Below, piece after piece: positions 15,626 through 26,456 of a stretch of DNA of 64,000 nucleotides. A program made the position numbers and the translations under genes. Origin of the DNA: Opitutia bacterium (GTDB taxonomy: Bacteria; Verrucomicrobiota; Verrucomicrobiia; Opitutales; Opitutaceae); the NCBI GenBank assembly GCA_016187945.1, contig JACPIT010000003.1:1-64000 (forward strand), read 5' to 3'. The notes under the pieces are model-generated. The model did no database searches. It saw only the letters and a list, made by a program, of their open reading frames with translations, and had not been told where the DNA came from. Within the stretch, counting starts at the first letter, position 1; each line of letters begins with the position of its first letter.

Positions 15626-16240
15626 TTAGATCAGGCGCTCGGGCACGTAAACGCTGTCGCCCGGCATGAGGAGGATGTTGTCGTCGGCCTTGGCGTCTTT
15701 CTTGCCTTTGATCAGCGCGTCGACGTCGACGACGAACACCTTCTTGGTGCCGTCGGGCAGGAAGCGGGTGACGGTGACAGCGGAGCCCTTGCCGATATCG
15801 CTGATGCCGCCGGCCTTCGTGACGAGTTCGACGATGGTGTAGGAGGACTCGTTCGGAAGCGGATAGCGGCCGGGGTTGCGGATCTGGCCTTGGATGGAGA
15901 CTTCGCGCGGAGCGTATTCTTCGACGCTGATGGTGACCTGCGGGGCGCGGAGAAAACGACCTTCGCGGTAGGCTTTCTCGACGGTTTGTTGGGCTTCGAC
16001 GATGGTCATGCCGCCGAGTTGGACTTCCTGGACGAGCGGGAGGTTGACGATGCCGCGCGCGTCGATGCGGGCGAGGGTCGTGAGATCGTCTTCCTGGTAA
16101 ACGGCGACGCGGACGCGGTCGGCGAGTTGGAGATGATGCACGTAGGACTTCTTGGCGTCGGCGGGGTTCGTTTGCGCGAAGCCGGCGGCGCTGAACGTGA
16201 GCGCGAGAGCGAGAAAGGTGAGTCGCAGCAGCGTTTTCAT
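15626..16240 (-). CDS. Polysaccharide export protein (Wza-like, Poly_export/SLBB)
   Basis: A 204-residue secreted protein with a signal peptide (MKTLLRLTFLALALTFSAAG, FAQ cleavage), a polysaccharide-export domain (LQLADRVRVAVYQEDDLTT, VNLPLVQEVQLGGMTIVEA) and one SLBB-type domain (REVSIQGQIRNPGRYPLP...ELVTKAGGIS). It should form the periplasmic and outer-membrane gate partnering the Wzc-like kinase. It is short: no lipobox and no C-terminal amphipathic helix of E. coli Wza. The beta-barrel protein encoded just upstream may therefore provide the outer-membrane pore. It lies 8 bases upstream of the kinase gene. Confidence 0.9.
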   Translation of the reverse strand: MKTLLRLTFLALALTFSAAGFAQTNPADAKKSYVHHLQLADRVRVAVYQEDDLTTLARIDARGIVNLPLVQEVQLGGMTIVEAQQTVEKAYREGRFLRAPQVTISVEEYAPREVSIQGQIRNPGRYPLPNESSYTIVELVTKAGGISDIGKGSAVTVTRFLPDGTKKVFVVDVDALIKGKKDAKADDNILLMPGDSVYVPERLI

Positions 16241-16244
16241 GGCG

Positions 16245-17378
16245 TCAGTAACGGGAGGAGATGTCCAACGAGTAGCCCGAGCGCTCGAAATCCGAATAGC
16301 TGAGCGTGGACCAGTTGTGAAGGTAGTTATAGGAGAAGCTCGCGCGGAGGTGCTCGCTCCAGTTGAGGGTCACGCCGACGTCCCAACTGAAGAATTCGTC
16401 GCGTCGGCCTTGCGTGGTGCCGTCGAGGAAGCGGTTGCGCCCGTAGCCGAGGCCGCCGTTGGCCTGGTAGCGGCGGCTGAAGTCGTAGGCGGCGCGGAGC
16501 TGGGCGGAGAGGGAATCGACGGAGCCGCCGACGGCGGTGGTGGAGAAGTCGCGGGAGACGACGCCTTGGATGTTGAGTTTGCGCGTGACGATCCACGTCA
16601 CGTCGGTCGAGGCGGTGATTTGGTTGAAGGAGCCGCCGGTCTTGTCGACGGTGCGGCGTTGGAAACCGAGGCGCACGGCGCCGTTGAGTTTCGGGATGAT
16701 CTGGTTGACGAGGCCGAACATGAGGGCCTGGTCGGTGGTGGTGTCGAGCGTGGTCTGGCCGACACGGATGCGATATGAGACGGAGACGTCGGTCTTCGAC
16801 GTGAAGACGTAGAGGAGGTCGATCGACTCGCTGTAGTCGGTGTAGTTGAGCAGGCCCGAGCCGTCGGTGTAGCTGCGCTTCAGGTAGCCGCTGCTGGACG
16901 TGACGTAGAACTTGTCGTTGATCGGGTATTTGATGTTCAGGCCGAGTGGAAAATTCCAGGTCTGCGTGCGGAGGTTGACGGCGCTGTCGGCGCGGGAGGA
17001 GCGATAGGCGTTGATCGTGATCGCGCCCGTGGTGCGGCCGGTGGTTTTGTTGAACTCGAGATAGAACGTCGGGTTCCACGCGGACTGCGTTTTGTTCTTC
17101 TGAAACTCCTGGCGATCGAACACGGCACGGGCGTTCACCGCGATGATGCCGGCGCGGCGTTTGAGTTCGACGCCGACGGAGGCGCTGTAGATGTAGTCGC
17201 CCGACTCGTCGGTCCCGGAGGAGAAGATGTTCGAGTCGTAGGCGAAGGTGATGTTGCCGAAGACGAACACCTGATTCCGCGTGCCGTCGATGTTCAGCAA
17301 AGCGAAAACGCTCTGCTGCGAGCACAGCAGAGCGAGGACGCAAAAGGCGGCGATTCGACGGTAGGAGCGAGGCGACAC
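16245..17378 (-). CDS. Outer-membrane beta-barrel protein of the exopolysaccharide locus
   Basis: A 377-residue protein with a signal peptide (YRRIAAFCVLALLCSQQSVFA) followed by alternating amphipathic strands rich in Tyr, Phe, Thr and Arg. It ends in ...SGYSLDISSRY, a terminal strand with an aromatic last residue as in outer-membrane barrels. FVFGNITFAYDSNIFSSGTD near the start matches a type seen in putative porin/EpsL-like barrels of polysaccharide loci. The start codon is GTG at 17378. It stands 4 bases from the Wza-like gene and 13 bases from the FecR-like gene, so it is inside the operon. Specific role (pore or scaffold) is inferred from position. Confidence 0.82.
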   Translation of the reverse strand: MSPRSYRRIAAFCVLALLCSQQSVFALLNIDGTRNQVFVFGNITFAYDSNIFSSGTDESGDYIYSASVGVELKRRAGIIAVNARAVFDRQEFQKNKTQSAWNPTFYLEFNKTTGRTTGAITINAYRSSRADSAVNLRTQTWNFPLGLNIKYPINDKFYVTSSSGYLKRSYTDGSGLLNYTDYSESIDLLYVFTSKTDVSVSYRIRVGQTTLDTTTDQALMFGLVNQIIPKLNGAVRLGFQRRTVDKTGGSFNQITASTDVTWIVTRKLNIQGVVSRDFSTTAVGGSVDSLSAQLRAAYDFSRRYQANGGLGYGRNRFLDGTTQGRRDEFFSWDVGVTLNWSEHLRASFSYNYLHNWSTLSYSDFERSGYSLDISSRY

Positions 17379-17391
17379 TGGTGGCGGGGAA

Positions 17392-18318
17392 TCACTCGCC
17401 GCCGGGGAGGCGGTCGGGGCTGACGGTGATGTTGGTGGGAGGATTGGCGGGCGTCGTGGGCGTGGCGACGATTTCCTCGGTCGGCGTGTCGGTCGTGGCC
17501 GGCGTTTCGTTGTTGGCGGGGGTGTTGCCGGTGGGAGTCTCTTGCTGCGGCTCGCCCTCGGCGCCGAACTCGGACTTTTTTTCGATCGTCTCGAAGGAGA
17601 CGGTCTTTTTGGCCGAGCAGGCGGCGCCGACTTTATCGTCGAGGGAGGACATCATGCTCGATTCGATCGGCGCAACGGTGACGATCGGCGGACGGCCGGG
17701 CGGACCGGGGCGGATCGTCGCTTTTTCACCGGGGCGGAGGAGGGTGCCGCCGGTGTCCTTGCCGCCGGTGCGGACGGTCACGTCGCCATCGAGCAGGTAG
17801 ATGGTGGACTCGGTGCCGTTGGTGGAGACGGCCATCTTGCCGCCGCGGATGTTCACGGAGGCGTTCGGCGTGGAGTAATTCATCGTAGAGCCGGAGACGA
17901 GCTGGCTCGTGCAAATGTTCACCTGGCCGCGCGACACGAAGACGTCGCTTTGCGAAATGGACGGTTCGATTTCGTTGGTCTTCTCGCGATCGGGGCGGAA
18001 GGGCTCCTGCACGAAACGGTCGACTTCGACGCGGGTGTTTTCGTCGACGAGCATCCCCGTGCCGTTCGAATAGACGAAAGCTTGGTGCGAATCCTTGCCG
18101 GTCTCGATCACAGTGCCCGGCGCGTCGAACGCGGTCGCTTGTTTCGGCGTATGCGATTTGCCTTCGGTGGTGATGTTGCCTTCACCGACCGCTTCGGCGA
18201 GGAACAGCTTGCTCGTGGGCCCCTTCTTTTTTCCGAGTTGGCGTTGGGCGAACGCGGACGGCGCGGCGAGGACGGCGAGGGCAGTCGCAGCGGCGAGAAG
18301 GCGGAGGAGAGTTTTCAT
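17392..18318 (-). CDS. Secreted FecR-domain-like protein, first gene of exopolysaccharide operon
   Basis: A 308-residue protein with a signal peptide (MKTLLRLLAAATALAVLAAP, AFA cleavage). The middle (about residues 45-200) looks like a FecR-type beta-helix: FDAPGTVIETGKDSHQAFV, VFVSRGQVNICTSQLV, ASVNIRGGKMAVSTNG, STIYLLDGDVTVRTGG, LLRPGEKATIRPG. The C-terminal 80 residues are a Thr/Pro/Asn/Glu low-complexity tail. There is no cytosolic region for a sigma-regulator role, so it is more likely a structural or binding protein of the export complex. Its first residues MKTLLRL are the same as in the Wza-like protein of the same operon. Confidence 0.75.
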   Translation of the reverse strand: MKTLLRLLAAATALAVLAAPSAFAQRQLGKKKGPTSKLFLAEAVGEGNITTEGKSHTPKQATAFDAPGTVIETGKDSHQAFVYSNGTGMLVDENTRVEVDRFVQEPFRPDREKTNEIEPSISQSDVFVSRGQVNICTSQLVSGSTMNYSTPNASVNIRGGKMAVSTNGTESTIYLLDGDVTVRTGGKDTGGTLLRPGEKATIRPGPPGRPPIVTVAPIESSMMSSLDDKVGAACSAKKTVSFETIEKKSEFGAEGEPQQETPTGNTPANNETPATTDTPTEEIVATPTTPANPPTNITVSPDRLPGGE

Positions 18319-18369
18319 GGCGCAGGAGGTTTGGCGGACCGGAGAAAGGCCCGATGTCGGCGAGATAAA

Positions 18370-18385
18370 TAGGGGTTTACCCCTA
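18370..18385. promoter_or_regulatory. Perfect palindrome upstream of exopolysaccharide operon
   Basis: TAGGGGTTTACCCCTA is a perfect 7-bp inverted repeat around TT, 52 bases before the FecR-like ATG. On the minus strand it lies between TTGATG and TTATCT, spaced 17 bases, which could be a weak sigma-70 promoter with the palindrome in its spacer. It could instead be a weak terminator for leuS, because a 6-bp stem with a 4-base loop is followed by ATTTAT. I favour an operator but cannot separate the two. Confidence 0.5.
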
Positions 18386-18425
18386 CATCAAGCCTTAAAC
18401 CGAAACTTTTTGTGCGCCTAAAATC

Positions 18426-21056
<2,631 letters not shown>

Positions 21057-22427
21057 GTGAAATCCGTCACTTTGCGGCAATCGCCATTACCGTCAATCAT
21101 CCTCCCGGTCGTTTTGGTGGCCGGGTTTTTCTATGCCGCAAATTCGGTCGCAGCGGCCGGCGTCAGTCGCGGCTTCACGCGCCTGCTCGATGCCGTCGTG
21201 CGCATCGACGTGACCGAAACGACCTTCGACGAGGGCACCAAGCGCACCGAGCGCGGCATCGGCTCTGGCGTCATCATCTCGGCCGACGGCCTCATCCTCA
21301 CCAACGCCCACGTCGCCAGCCCGCAGGCCGTCGAAATCTCCGTCACGCTCGCCAGCCTCGAACGCGTCGGCGCGAAACTCGTTGGCTGGGACCACTGGAC
21401 CGACCTCGCCGTCATCCGGCTGAACATGGACGAAGTGAAGGCGCGCAAACTCGCCTTCGCGCACGCCGACTTCGGCGACAGCGAAGAACTTTACCCGGGC
21501 CAGACCGTCTACGCCGTCGGCACGCCGCACGGTCTCACGCGCACCGTCACGCGTGGCATCATTTCGAATCACCGCCGCTACTTCGAGGACTCGCGCGCCG
21601 TGCGCGGCTACGAGACGGGCTCGTTCAACACCTGGCTGCAAACCGACGCCGCGATCAATCCCGGCAACAGCGGCGGCCCGCTCGTCACCGAGGACGGCAA
21701 GGTCGTCGGCATCAATTCCCGCACCTACATGGGCGCGGACAATCTCGGGTTCGCGATCCCCGCCGCCGTCGCGCAACGCGTCGCCGAGGGTCTCGTGAAA
21801 AACGGCAGCATCACGCGCAGCTACCTCGGCATCCGCCCGCGCGAGTTGCAGGACCTCGAGCGGTTCTACTCGCTCGCCGTCAACACCGGCTTGCTCGTCG
21901 ACAGCGTCGATCCCGGCTCGCCCGCGGCGCGCGCCGGCGTGCGTCCGGGCGACATCGTCCTCTCGCTCAACGGCACAAAGCTCGACGGCCGTTTTCCCGA
22001 GCAACTCCCGCCGATCCAGAATTTGATCGCGAGCCTGCCCGTCGGCTCCGCCGTGAAACTCGCGGTGAAACGCGGCGCGCAATCGCTCGCGCTCACCGCC
22101 ACCACCGAAAAACTCGAGAGCCGCGTCGGCGAAGAATGGGCCTTCGAAAAATGGGGCCTGAGTGTCCGCAAAGTTTCCCGCGCCTACGCGCGCGAGAACC
22201 AGTTGCCCGACGCCAGCGGCGTGCTCGTGATCGGCGTGCAGCCCGGCTATCCGGCCGCGCAATCCGGCATCGCGCGCGGCGACATCATCACCAAGGTCGG
22301 CGGCGAAGCCATCGACGATCTCACCCGCCTGAAGGAAATCCACGCCGCCTACGAAGCGAAACCCGAGCCCGTGCTCGTCGAAGCCCAGCGCAACCGTCGC
22401 ATCGCGCTCTACGTTTTCAAACCATGA
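21057..22427 (+). CDS. HtrA/DegP-like serine protease with two PDZ domains
   Basis: About 456 residues. A signal peptide (LPSIILPVVLVAGFFYAANS, AAA cleavage) sends it to the periplasm. The trypsin-like domain keeps the full triad: His in LILTNAHVAS, Asp in HWTDLAVIRL and Ser in AAINPGNSGGPLV. Two PDZ domains follow (around TGLLVDSVDPGSPAARAGV and GVLVIGVQPGYPAAQSG). It degrades or refolds damaged envelope proteins. The start is taken as GTG at 21057 because the signal peptide begins there; an ATG at 21006 is also in frame but lies inside leuS. It overlaps the next gene by ATGA. Confidence 0.92.
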   Translation: MKSVTLRQSPLPSIILPVVLVAGFFYAANSVAAAGVSRGFTRLLDAVVRIDVTETTFDEGTKRTERGIGSGVIISADGLILTNAHVASPQAVEISVTLASLERVGAKLVGWDHWTDLAVIRLNMDEVKARKLAFAHADFGDSEELYPGQTVYAVGTPHGLTRTVTRGIISNHRRYFEDSRAVRGYETGSFNTWLQTDAAINPGNSGGPLVTEDGKVVGINSRTYMGADNLGFAIPAAVAQRVAEGLVKNGSITRSYLGIRPRELQDLERFYSLAVNTGLLVDSVDPGSPAARAGVRPGDIVLSLNGTKLDGRFPEQLPPIQNLIASLPVGSAVKLAVKRGAQSLALTATTEKLESRVGEEWAFEKWGLSVRKVSRAYARENQLPDASGVLVIGVQPGYPAAQSGIARGDIITKVGGEAIDDLTRLKEIHAAYEAKPEPVLVEAQRNRRIALYVFKP

Positions 22428-23809
22428 CCACCGCCCGCCGCGCCGCCGCGGCCTTTCTTGCCGTCACGCTCAGCCTGCACGCGCTGGCCGCCGACCTCGC
22501 CTCGCTCCTGCCGGAGCGTCTGAAGGCGATCGTTGCGGTCGAGTTCACGATCCAGACCGAGATCGAACGCCGCCAGGTCACGATCGCCGGCACTGTCGTC
22601 GACGATCGCGGCACGATCATCATTCCCGGCGCGAACATCCCGAGCGGCCTCGGCGTCGACCAGCTCAAGGATTTCAAAGTTTACCTGCCCGAGCAGGACG
22701 AATCGACGCCGGCCAAGTATCTCGGACAGGACGAATTGACGGGCTTCCACTTCGTGCGCGCGACCGACGGCCTGCTCGCGAAACTCAAACCGATCACGTC
22801 CTTCGCGAAAGCACCCGAGCCGCCGCTCGGCACGGAACTTTGGGGCCTTGGCCTCCGCGGCAAGGACGAGGATTTCAAACCCTACGCGCTCAGCTCGCGC
22901 GTCGCGATGATCACGACGCTGCCGAACAAGACCGCGTTGACCGGACAGGATCTCGGCGCGCCGGGCCTGCCGGTCTTCGACACCGAGGGACGGCTTGTCG
23001 GCCTGACGCTGAGTTCGTTTGGACAAAATTACCTGCTGTTCTCGCGCACGCAGGCCGGCACGCCGGTGATGCTCGTGAACGCCGACGAAAGCAGCGTCGT
23101 GCTGCTCGCCGACGAGTTCCTGCCGTATCTCAACCGCGTGCCGGCGTCCCCGACCGGCCGCCCCGTCACGTCGATCGGCATCTACGGCTTGCAGCCGGTC
23201 GACCCCGACGTCGCGAAATTGCTCAAGCTCGAGCGTCAGTCCGGCCTTGTCGTTAGCGACATCCTCGAAGACAGCCCGGCGGCGAAGGCCGGTTTGCAGG
23301 ACCGCGACATCGTGCTCGCGATCGACGGCAAGCCGCTGCCGCGCCTGCGCCCGGACCGCAGCGTCGTCGGTTACTTCGGCCAGGAAGTGCTCAAGCGCAA
23401 CGCGGGCGACGTCATGACGCTCACCGTGCTGCGCGGCACCGAGCGCAAAGAGGTGAAGGTCACGCTCGGCGAGGAGCCGAAAATGGTGCGCGAGTCCGAG
23501 CGCCGCTACTTCGAACGTCTCGGTTTCACCGCGCGCGAGTTTCTCACCGCGGATTTGATGGCGCAGCGCGCGAAACCCGCCGAGATGGGCGGCGCCGTCG
23601 TGAATTTCGTGCGGCCGAACAGCCCGGTCGCCAACGCCGGCCTGCGGCCCGATGACTGGATTCGCGAGATCGACGGCGTCGAAGTGCGCAGCTACGCCGA
23701 AGCCGTCGACAAGCTCGCGGCCGTCGAGAATGACAAAGCCCGCGCCGAATTCGTGCTGCTCACGCGCCGCGGCGGCGAGACGCAAGTGCTCCGCGTGAAG
23801 CTGAACTGA
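22424..23809 (+). CDS. HtrA-like pseudoprotease with PDZ domains (catalytic triad absent)
   Basis: A 461-residue secreted protein (signal MTTARRAAAAFLAVTLSLHA, ALA cleavage) with the same layout as the preceding HtrA: a trypsin-like fold, then two PDZ domains (SGLVVSDILEDSPAAKAGL and GGAVVNFVRPNSPVANAGL). All three triad positions look replaced. The LTNAHV counterpart is IIPGANI (His to Asn), the WTDLAV counterpart is ELTGFHF, and the GNSGGPLV counterpart is LGAPGLPVF (no Ser). It is probably a non-proteolytic chaperone, adaptor or regulator of its partner. The ATG at 22424 overlaps the htrA stop (ATGA), so synthesis is coupled. The alignment was done by eye. Confidence 0.85.
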   Translation: MTTARRAAAAFLAVTLSLHALAADLASLLPERLKAIVAVEFTIQTEIERRQVTIAGTVVDDRGTIIIPGANIPSGLGVDQLKDFKVYLPEQDESTPAKYLGQDELTGFHFVRATDGLLAKLKPITSFAKAPEPPLGTELWGLGLRGKDEDFKPYALSSRVAMITTLPNKTALTGQDLGAPGLPVFDTEGRLVGLTLSSFGQNYLLFSRTQAGTPVMLVNADESSVVLLADEFLPYLNRVPASPTGRPVTSIGIYGLQPVDPDVAKLLKLERQSGLVVSDILEDSPAAKAGLQDRDIVLAIDGKPLPRLRPDRSVVGYFGQEVLKRNAGDVMTLTVLRGTERKEVKVTLGEEPKMVRESERRYFERLGFTAREFLTADLMAQRAKPAEMGGAVVNFVRPNSPVANAGLRPDDWIREIDGVEVRSYAEAVDKLAAVENDKARAEFVLLTRRGGETQVLRVKLN

Positions 23810-23823
23810 CAGAACTCAACCGA

Positions 23824-24042
23824 GTGAAACCGCGAATGGGCCCGAATGCACACAAATCGATCGGACTCGTTCTGAGACGGGGAGGGCCCGCGTCCCCGCG
23901 GGCCGCGAACGTCACTCCGTCTACGCACCCCGGCCCGCGAGGACGCGGGCCCTCCACGGAGGCCTGAAATCGGATCGACCAGCTTTTGATGACACGCACC
24001 GCCCGCGTTTTCCTTCGTGTCAATTCGCGTTCGTTCGTGGTT
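23824..24042. repeat. Nested palindromes before ribE
   Basis: The inner pair is GGAGGGCCCGCGTCCCCGCG at 23881 and its counterpart ending CGAGGACGCGGGCCCTCC at 23955. The outer, weaker pair is GTGAAACCGCGAATGGGCCC...ACACAAA near 23824 with TTCGTGTCAATTCGCG...GTTCGTGG near 24010-24042. Together they fill the 255-base gap between the pseudoprotease gene and ribE. Confidence 0.6.
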
Positions 24043-24064
24043 AGCTGCCGCTCCCATTCCTAAA

Positions 24065-24670
24065 ATGTTCACCGGAATCGTCGAAGAAACAGGCCAGGTC
24101 GTTTCGTTCACCCGCGGCGCGAAAGCGTGGTCGCTCCACCTCTCCGCGCAGCTCGTCACCAGCGACGTGAAACTCGGCGACAGCGTCGCCGTGAACGGCT
24201 GCTGCCTCACCGTCGTGAAGCACGACGCCGGCAATCTCTGGTTCGACCTGCTCGAGGAGACCGTGCGCCTCACGAGCTTTTCCGAGCTGAAACCCGGCTC
24301 GGTCGTGAATCTCGAACGCAGCATGATGCCGCACGGCCGCCTGGGCGGACACTTCGTCAGCGGCCACATCGACACGCTCGGCCGCGTCGAGATTTTCGAG
24401 CAGCGCGGCGCCGACCATTACCTGAAGGTGCGCGGGCCCGAAGGCAGCGGCCGCTACTTGATCCACAAAGGCAGCATCGCGATCGACGGCATCTCGCTCA
24501 CCGTCGCGGAGGTCGATGGCGACGCGCTCGTCGTCTGGCTCATCCCGCACACGATGGCGGTGACGAATCTCCGCGAGAAGCGTGTCGGCAGCGGCGTGAA
24601 TCTCGAGTTCGACTTGCTGGGCAAATACGTCGAGAAACTCATCGCCGCCCGCATGCCCACCACCGCATGA
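24065..24670 (+). CDS. ribE: Riboflavin synthase, alpha chain
   Basis: Dismutates two 6,7-dimethyl-8-ribityllumazine molecules to riboflavin. The protein has 201 residues with the two internally repeated lumazine-binding halves. The first is MFTGIVEETGQVVSF...GDSVAVNGCCLTVV and the second GHIDTLGRVEIFEQRG...GSIAIDGISLTVAEV. The C-terminal helix (FDLLGKYVEKLI) is also typical. I chose the ATG at 24065 because all riboflavin synthases start MFTGIVE. The DNA glycosylase gene overlaps by ATGA. No other riboflavin genes and no FMN riboswitch were seen here; the upstream gap is filled by repeats. Confidence 0.95.
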   Translation: MFTGIVEETGQVVSFTRGAKAWSLHLSAQLVTSDVKLGDSVAVNGCCLTVVKHDAGNLWFDLLEETVRLTSFSELKPGSVVNLERSMMPHGRLGGHFVSGHIDTLGRVEIFEQRGADHYLKVRGPEGSGRYLIHKGSIAIDGISLTVAEVDGDALVVWLIPHTMAVTNLREKRVGSGVNLEFDLLGKYVEKLIAARMPTTA

Positions 24671-25656
24671 ACGTCCGCGAACACCTCCTTTGCCTCACCG
24701 ACGAGCTGCGCCGCCTCAAAGCGGAAGGCAGCCGCACCGTCACGGTGAACGAGGAGAGCATCGCGGAACTCCGTCGCGCCGTCGAAGTCGCGCGCGCCGA
24801 ACTCGGCACGTTGTCGCCCGCGGAGCCAGCGGCCGTCGCGAGCGAGGAGCCGGCGGCGGCGCCTGCCGCCGTTGCCGAACCGCCGCGTAGTTTCACCGCG
24901 TCGACTTTCGCGCCACCGCCTCCGCCGCCGCGCATCGTGCCGACGAACGCGCCGTCGAGTCTCGGCACGCCTCCGCCGTTCACGCTGCCGAGCGGCTCGA
25001 AGCAGGAGCGCTGGAACGCGCTGCGCGAAATCGTGCTGAACGACGCGACGTGCAAAGCGCACTGCTACGCCGGCAAGAAGGTCGTCTTCGGTGTCGGCGA
25101 CATCGACACGAAGATCATGTTCATCGGCGAAGCGCCGGGCGCCGACGAAGAAGAGCAGGGCGAGCCGTTCGTCGGGCGGGCCGGGCAGTTGCTCAACCGC
25201 ATGATCAAGGCGATGGGCCTTGAGCGCTCGCAGGTTTATATCGGCAACATTCTCAACTGGCGCCCCGAGATGGGCGCGCGTTCCGCGGATGGTTTTCAGA
25301 CGGGCAATCGCCCGCCGACGCAGGACGAGATGGCGTATTGCCTGCCGTTCATCCGCGCGCAGATCGAGATCATCCAGCCGCGCGTGCTCGTGGCGCTCGG
25401 CAAAACCGCCGTCGACGGCCTGCTCGGCGCCGATCGTTTCAAGACAATGGGCGCGGCTCGCGGCGCGTGGCACGCCTACAACGGCATCCTGCTGCGCGCG
25501 ACGTATCACCCGTCGTATTTGCTCCGCCAGGAAGGCCTCACCTCCGCGCCGGCGAAAAAAATCAAACGCGATGCCTGGGAAGATTTGCTCGCGGTGATGG
25601 AGAAGGCGGAATTGCCGATCAGCGAGAAGCAGCGCGGGTATTTCAAAACGGGTTGA
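24667..25656 (+). CDS. Uracil-DNA glycosylase, family 4-like
   Basis: Removes uracil from DNA. The protein has 329 residues. The first 35 form a helical start, about 36-110 is an Ala/Pro-rich linker, and the glycosylase domain follows. Motifs are [20 protein letters not shown] (catalytic and uracil pocket) and [10 protein letters not shown] near the end. Of the four Cys that bind the Fe-S cluster in thermophilic family 4 enzymes, the one in NIVKCRPP is Trp here (NILNWRPE). The first pair is spaced Cys-x3-Cys (CKAHC), and the last (AYCLPF) is kept. The cluster may therefore be altered or missing. The ATG at 24667 overlaps the ribE stop (ATGA). Confidence 0.9.
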   Translation: MNVREHLLCLTDELRRLKAEGSRTVTVNEESIAELRRAVEVARAELGTLSPAEPAAVASEEPAAAPAAVAEPPRSFTASTFAPPPPPPRIVPTNAPSSLGTPPPFTLPSGSKQERWNALREIVLNDATCKAHCYAGKKVVFGVGDIDTKIMFIGEAPGADEEEQGEPFVGRAGQLLNRMIKAMGLERSQVYIGNILNWRPEMGARSADGFQTGNRPPTQDEMAYCLPFIRAQIEIIQPRVLVALGKTAVDGLLGADRFKTMGAARGAWHAYNGILLRATYHPSYLLRQEGLTSAPAKKIKRDAWEDLLAVMEKAELPISEKQRGYFKTG

Positions 25657-25657
25657 G

Positions 25658-25749
25658 GTAGGGCCGGCTGAAGCCGGCCCAATGCGATGTGGTTCGCGGA
25701 CGCGCTGGGGGAGCGAGAATTCATTTGGACCGGCTGAAGCCGGCCCTAC
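25658..25749. repeat. Paired hairpins, TAGGGCCGGCTGAAGCCGGCCC type
   Basis: GTAGGGCCGGCTGAAGCCGG at 25658 and the inverse, GGACCGGCTGAAGCCGGCCC then TAC at 25749, form two hairpins that together make one large inverted repeat. They lie between the convergent udg and DUF1573 genes. Confidence 0.75.
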
Positions 25750-25788
25750 GCCAAAGGGCGTCGCTGCTATCGATGCGGCCTCGCCGCC

Positions 25789-26454
25789 TCAGCGCACGTT
25801 CGCGTAGGCGCTGACGATCACGACTTCGCCGGACTCGGCTTTGCCTTTGAGGCGGATTGCGGCGCTCGTCGCTTCGGCGGTCGAGACCGGCTTCACGAAA
25901 ACGCGGTAGCGGCGTCCGGCCTCGAGCGGTTCGACGCGCGCTGCGAAACCTACGGCGGAGACGAAAACCTCGGCGAAGTTCACGCGAATCGCGTCGTGCA
26001 CCAAGACATCGACCGTCTGCTCGTCGGCCGCCGCGCCGACCGCCCAATCGCGCACGCGCGGGGTGACGGTGGCGAGTTCGGGCACTTCGATTTGCAACGT
26101 CAGCCGTTGCGGCGCGGCGCCGTCGTCGGTGAGGACCGTGATCGCGCGTTGGTAAGCGCCGCCGCGGTCGCCGACCGTGAATTGTGCGTTGAGCGTGCCG
26201 GCTTCGCCGGGTTGGTAGACTTTTTTGTCGGTCGCGGCCGCGGTGCAGTCACAGTTCGTCTGCACGTCGAGGATCGCGACCGGTTTGTCGCCGGTGTTTT
26301 TGAAGGCGTAGGCGATGAGCAGCGTCTTCTGGAGCGGCTTGGTCTCGCCGGAGAAATTCGTCGACGCCCACGTGAGCGCGGCGTTGGCGGGCGCGGTTAC
26401 GAGTGCGACAACGGCGATGGCCGCGACGGTGAAGCAGAGGCGGAGGCGCGGCAT
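25789..26454 (-). CDS. DUF1573 domain secreted protein
   Basis: A 221-residue protein with a signal peptide (MPRLRLCFTVAAIAVVALVT, ANA cleavage). The DUF1573/immunoglobulin-like region carries the characteristic FKNTGDKPVAILDVQTNCDC then TAA and YQPGEAGTLNAQFTVGDRGG. A second beta-rich half follows (VRVNFAEVFVS...VVIVSAYANV). DUF1573 proteins are periplasmic or surface beta-sandwich proteins of unknown role, common in Verrucomicrobia, Planctomycetes and Bacteroidetes. I chose the ATG at 26454, two bases after the HPt stop; a TTG at 26460 would overlap that stop. Confidence 0.85.
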   Translation of the reverse strand: MPRLRLCFTVAAIAVVALVTAPANAALTWASTNFSGETKPLQKTLLIAYAFKNTGDKPVAILDVQTNCDCTAAATDKKVYQPGEAGTLNAQFTVGDRGGAYQRAITVLTDDGAAPQRLTLQIEVPELATVTPRVRDWAVGAAADEQTVDVLVHDAIRVNFAEVFVSAVGFAARVEPLEAGRRYRVFVKPVSTAEATSAAIRLKGKAESGEVVIVSAYANVR

Positions 26455-26456
26455 TT

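Noticed and set aside
23810-24064. Possible FMN riboswitch before ribE
   Set aside because: The gap is made of nested palindromic repeats and does not contain the conserved FMN-element blocks.
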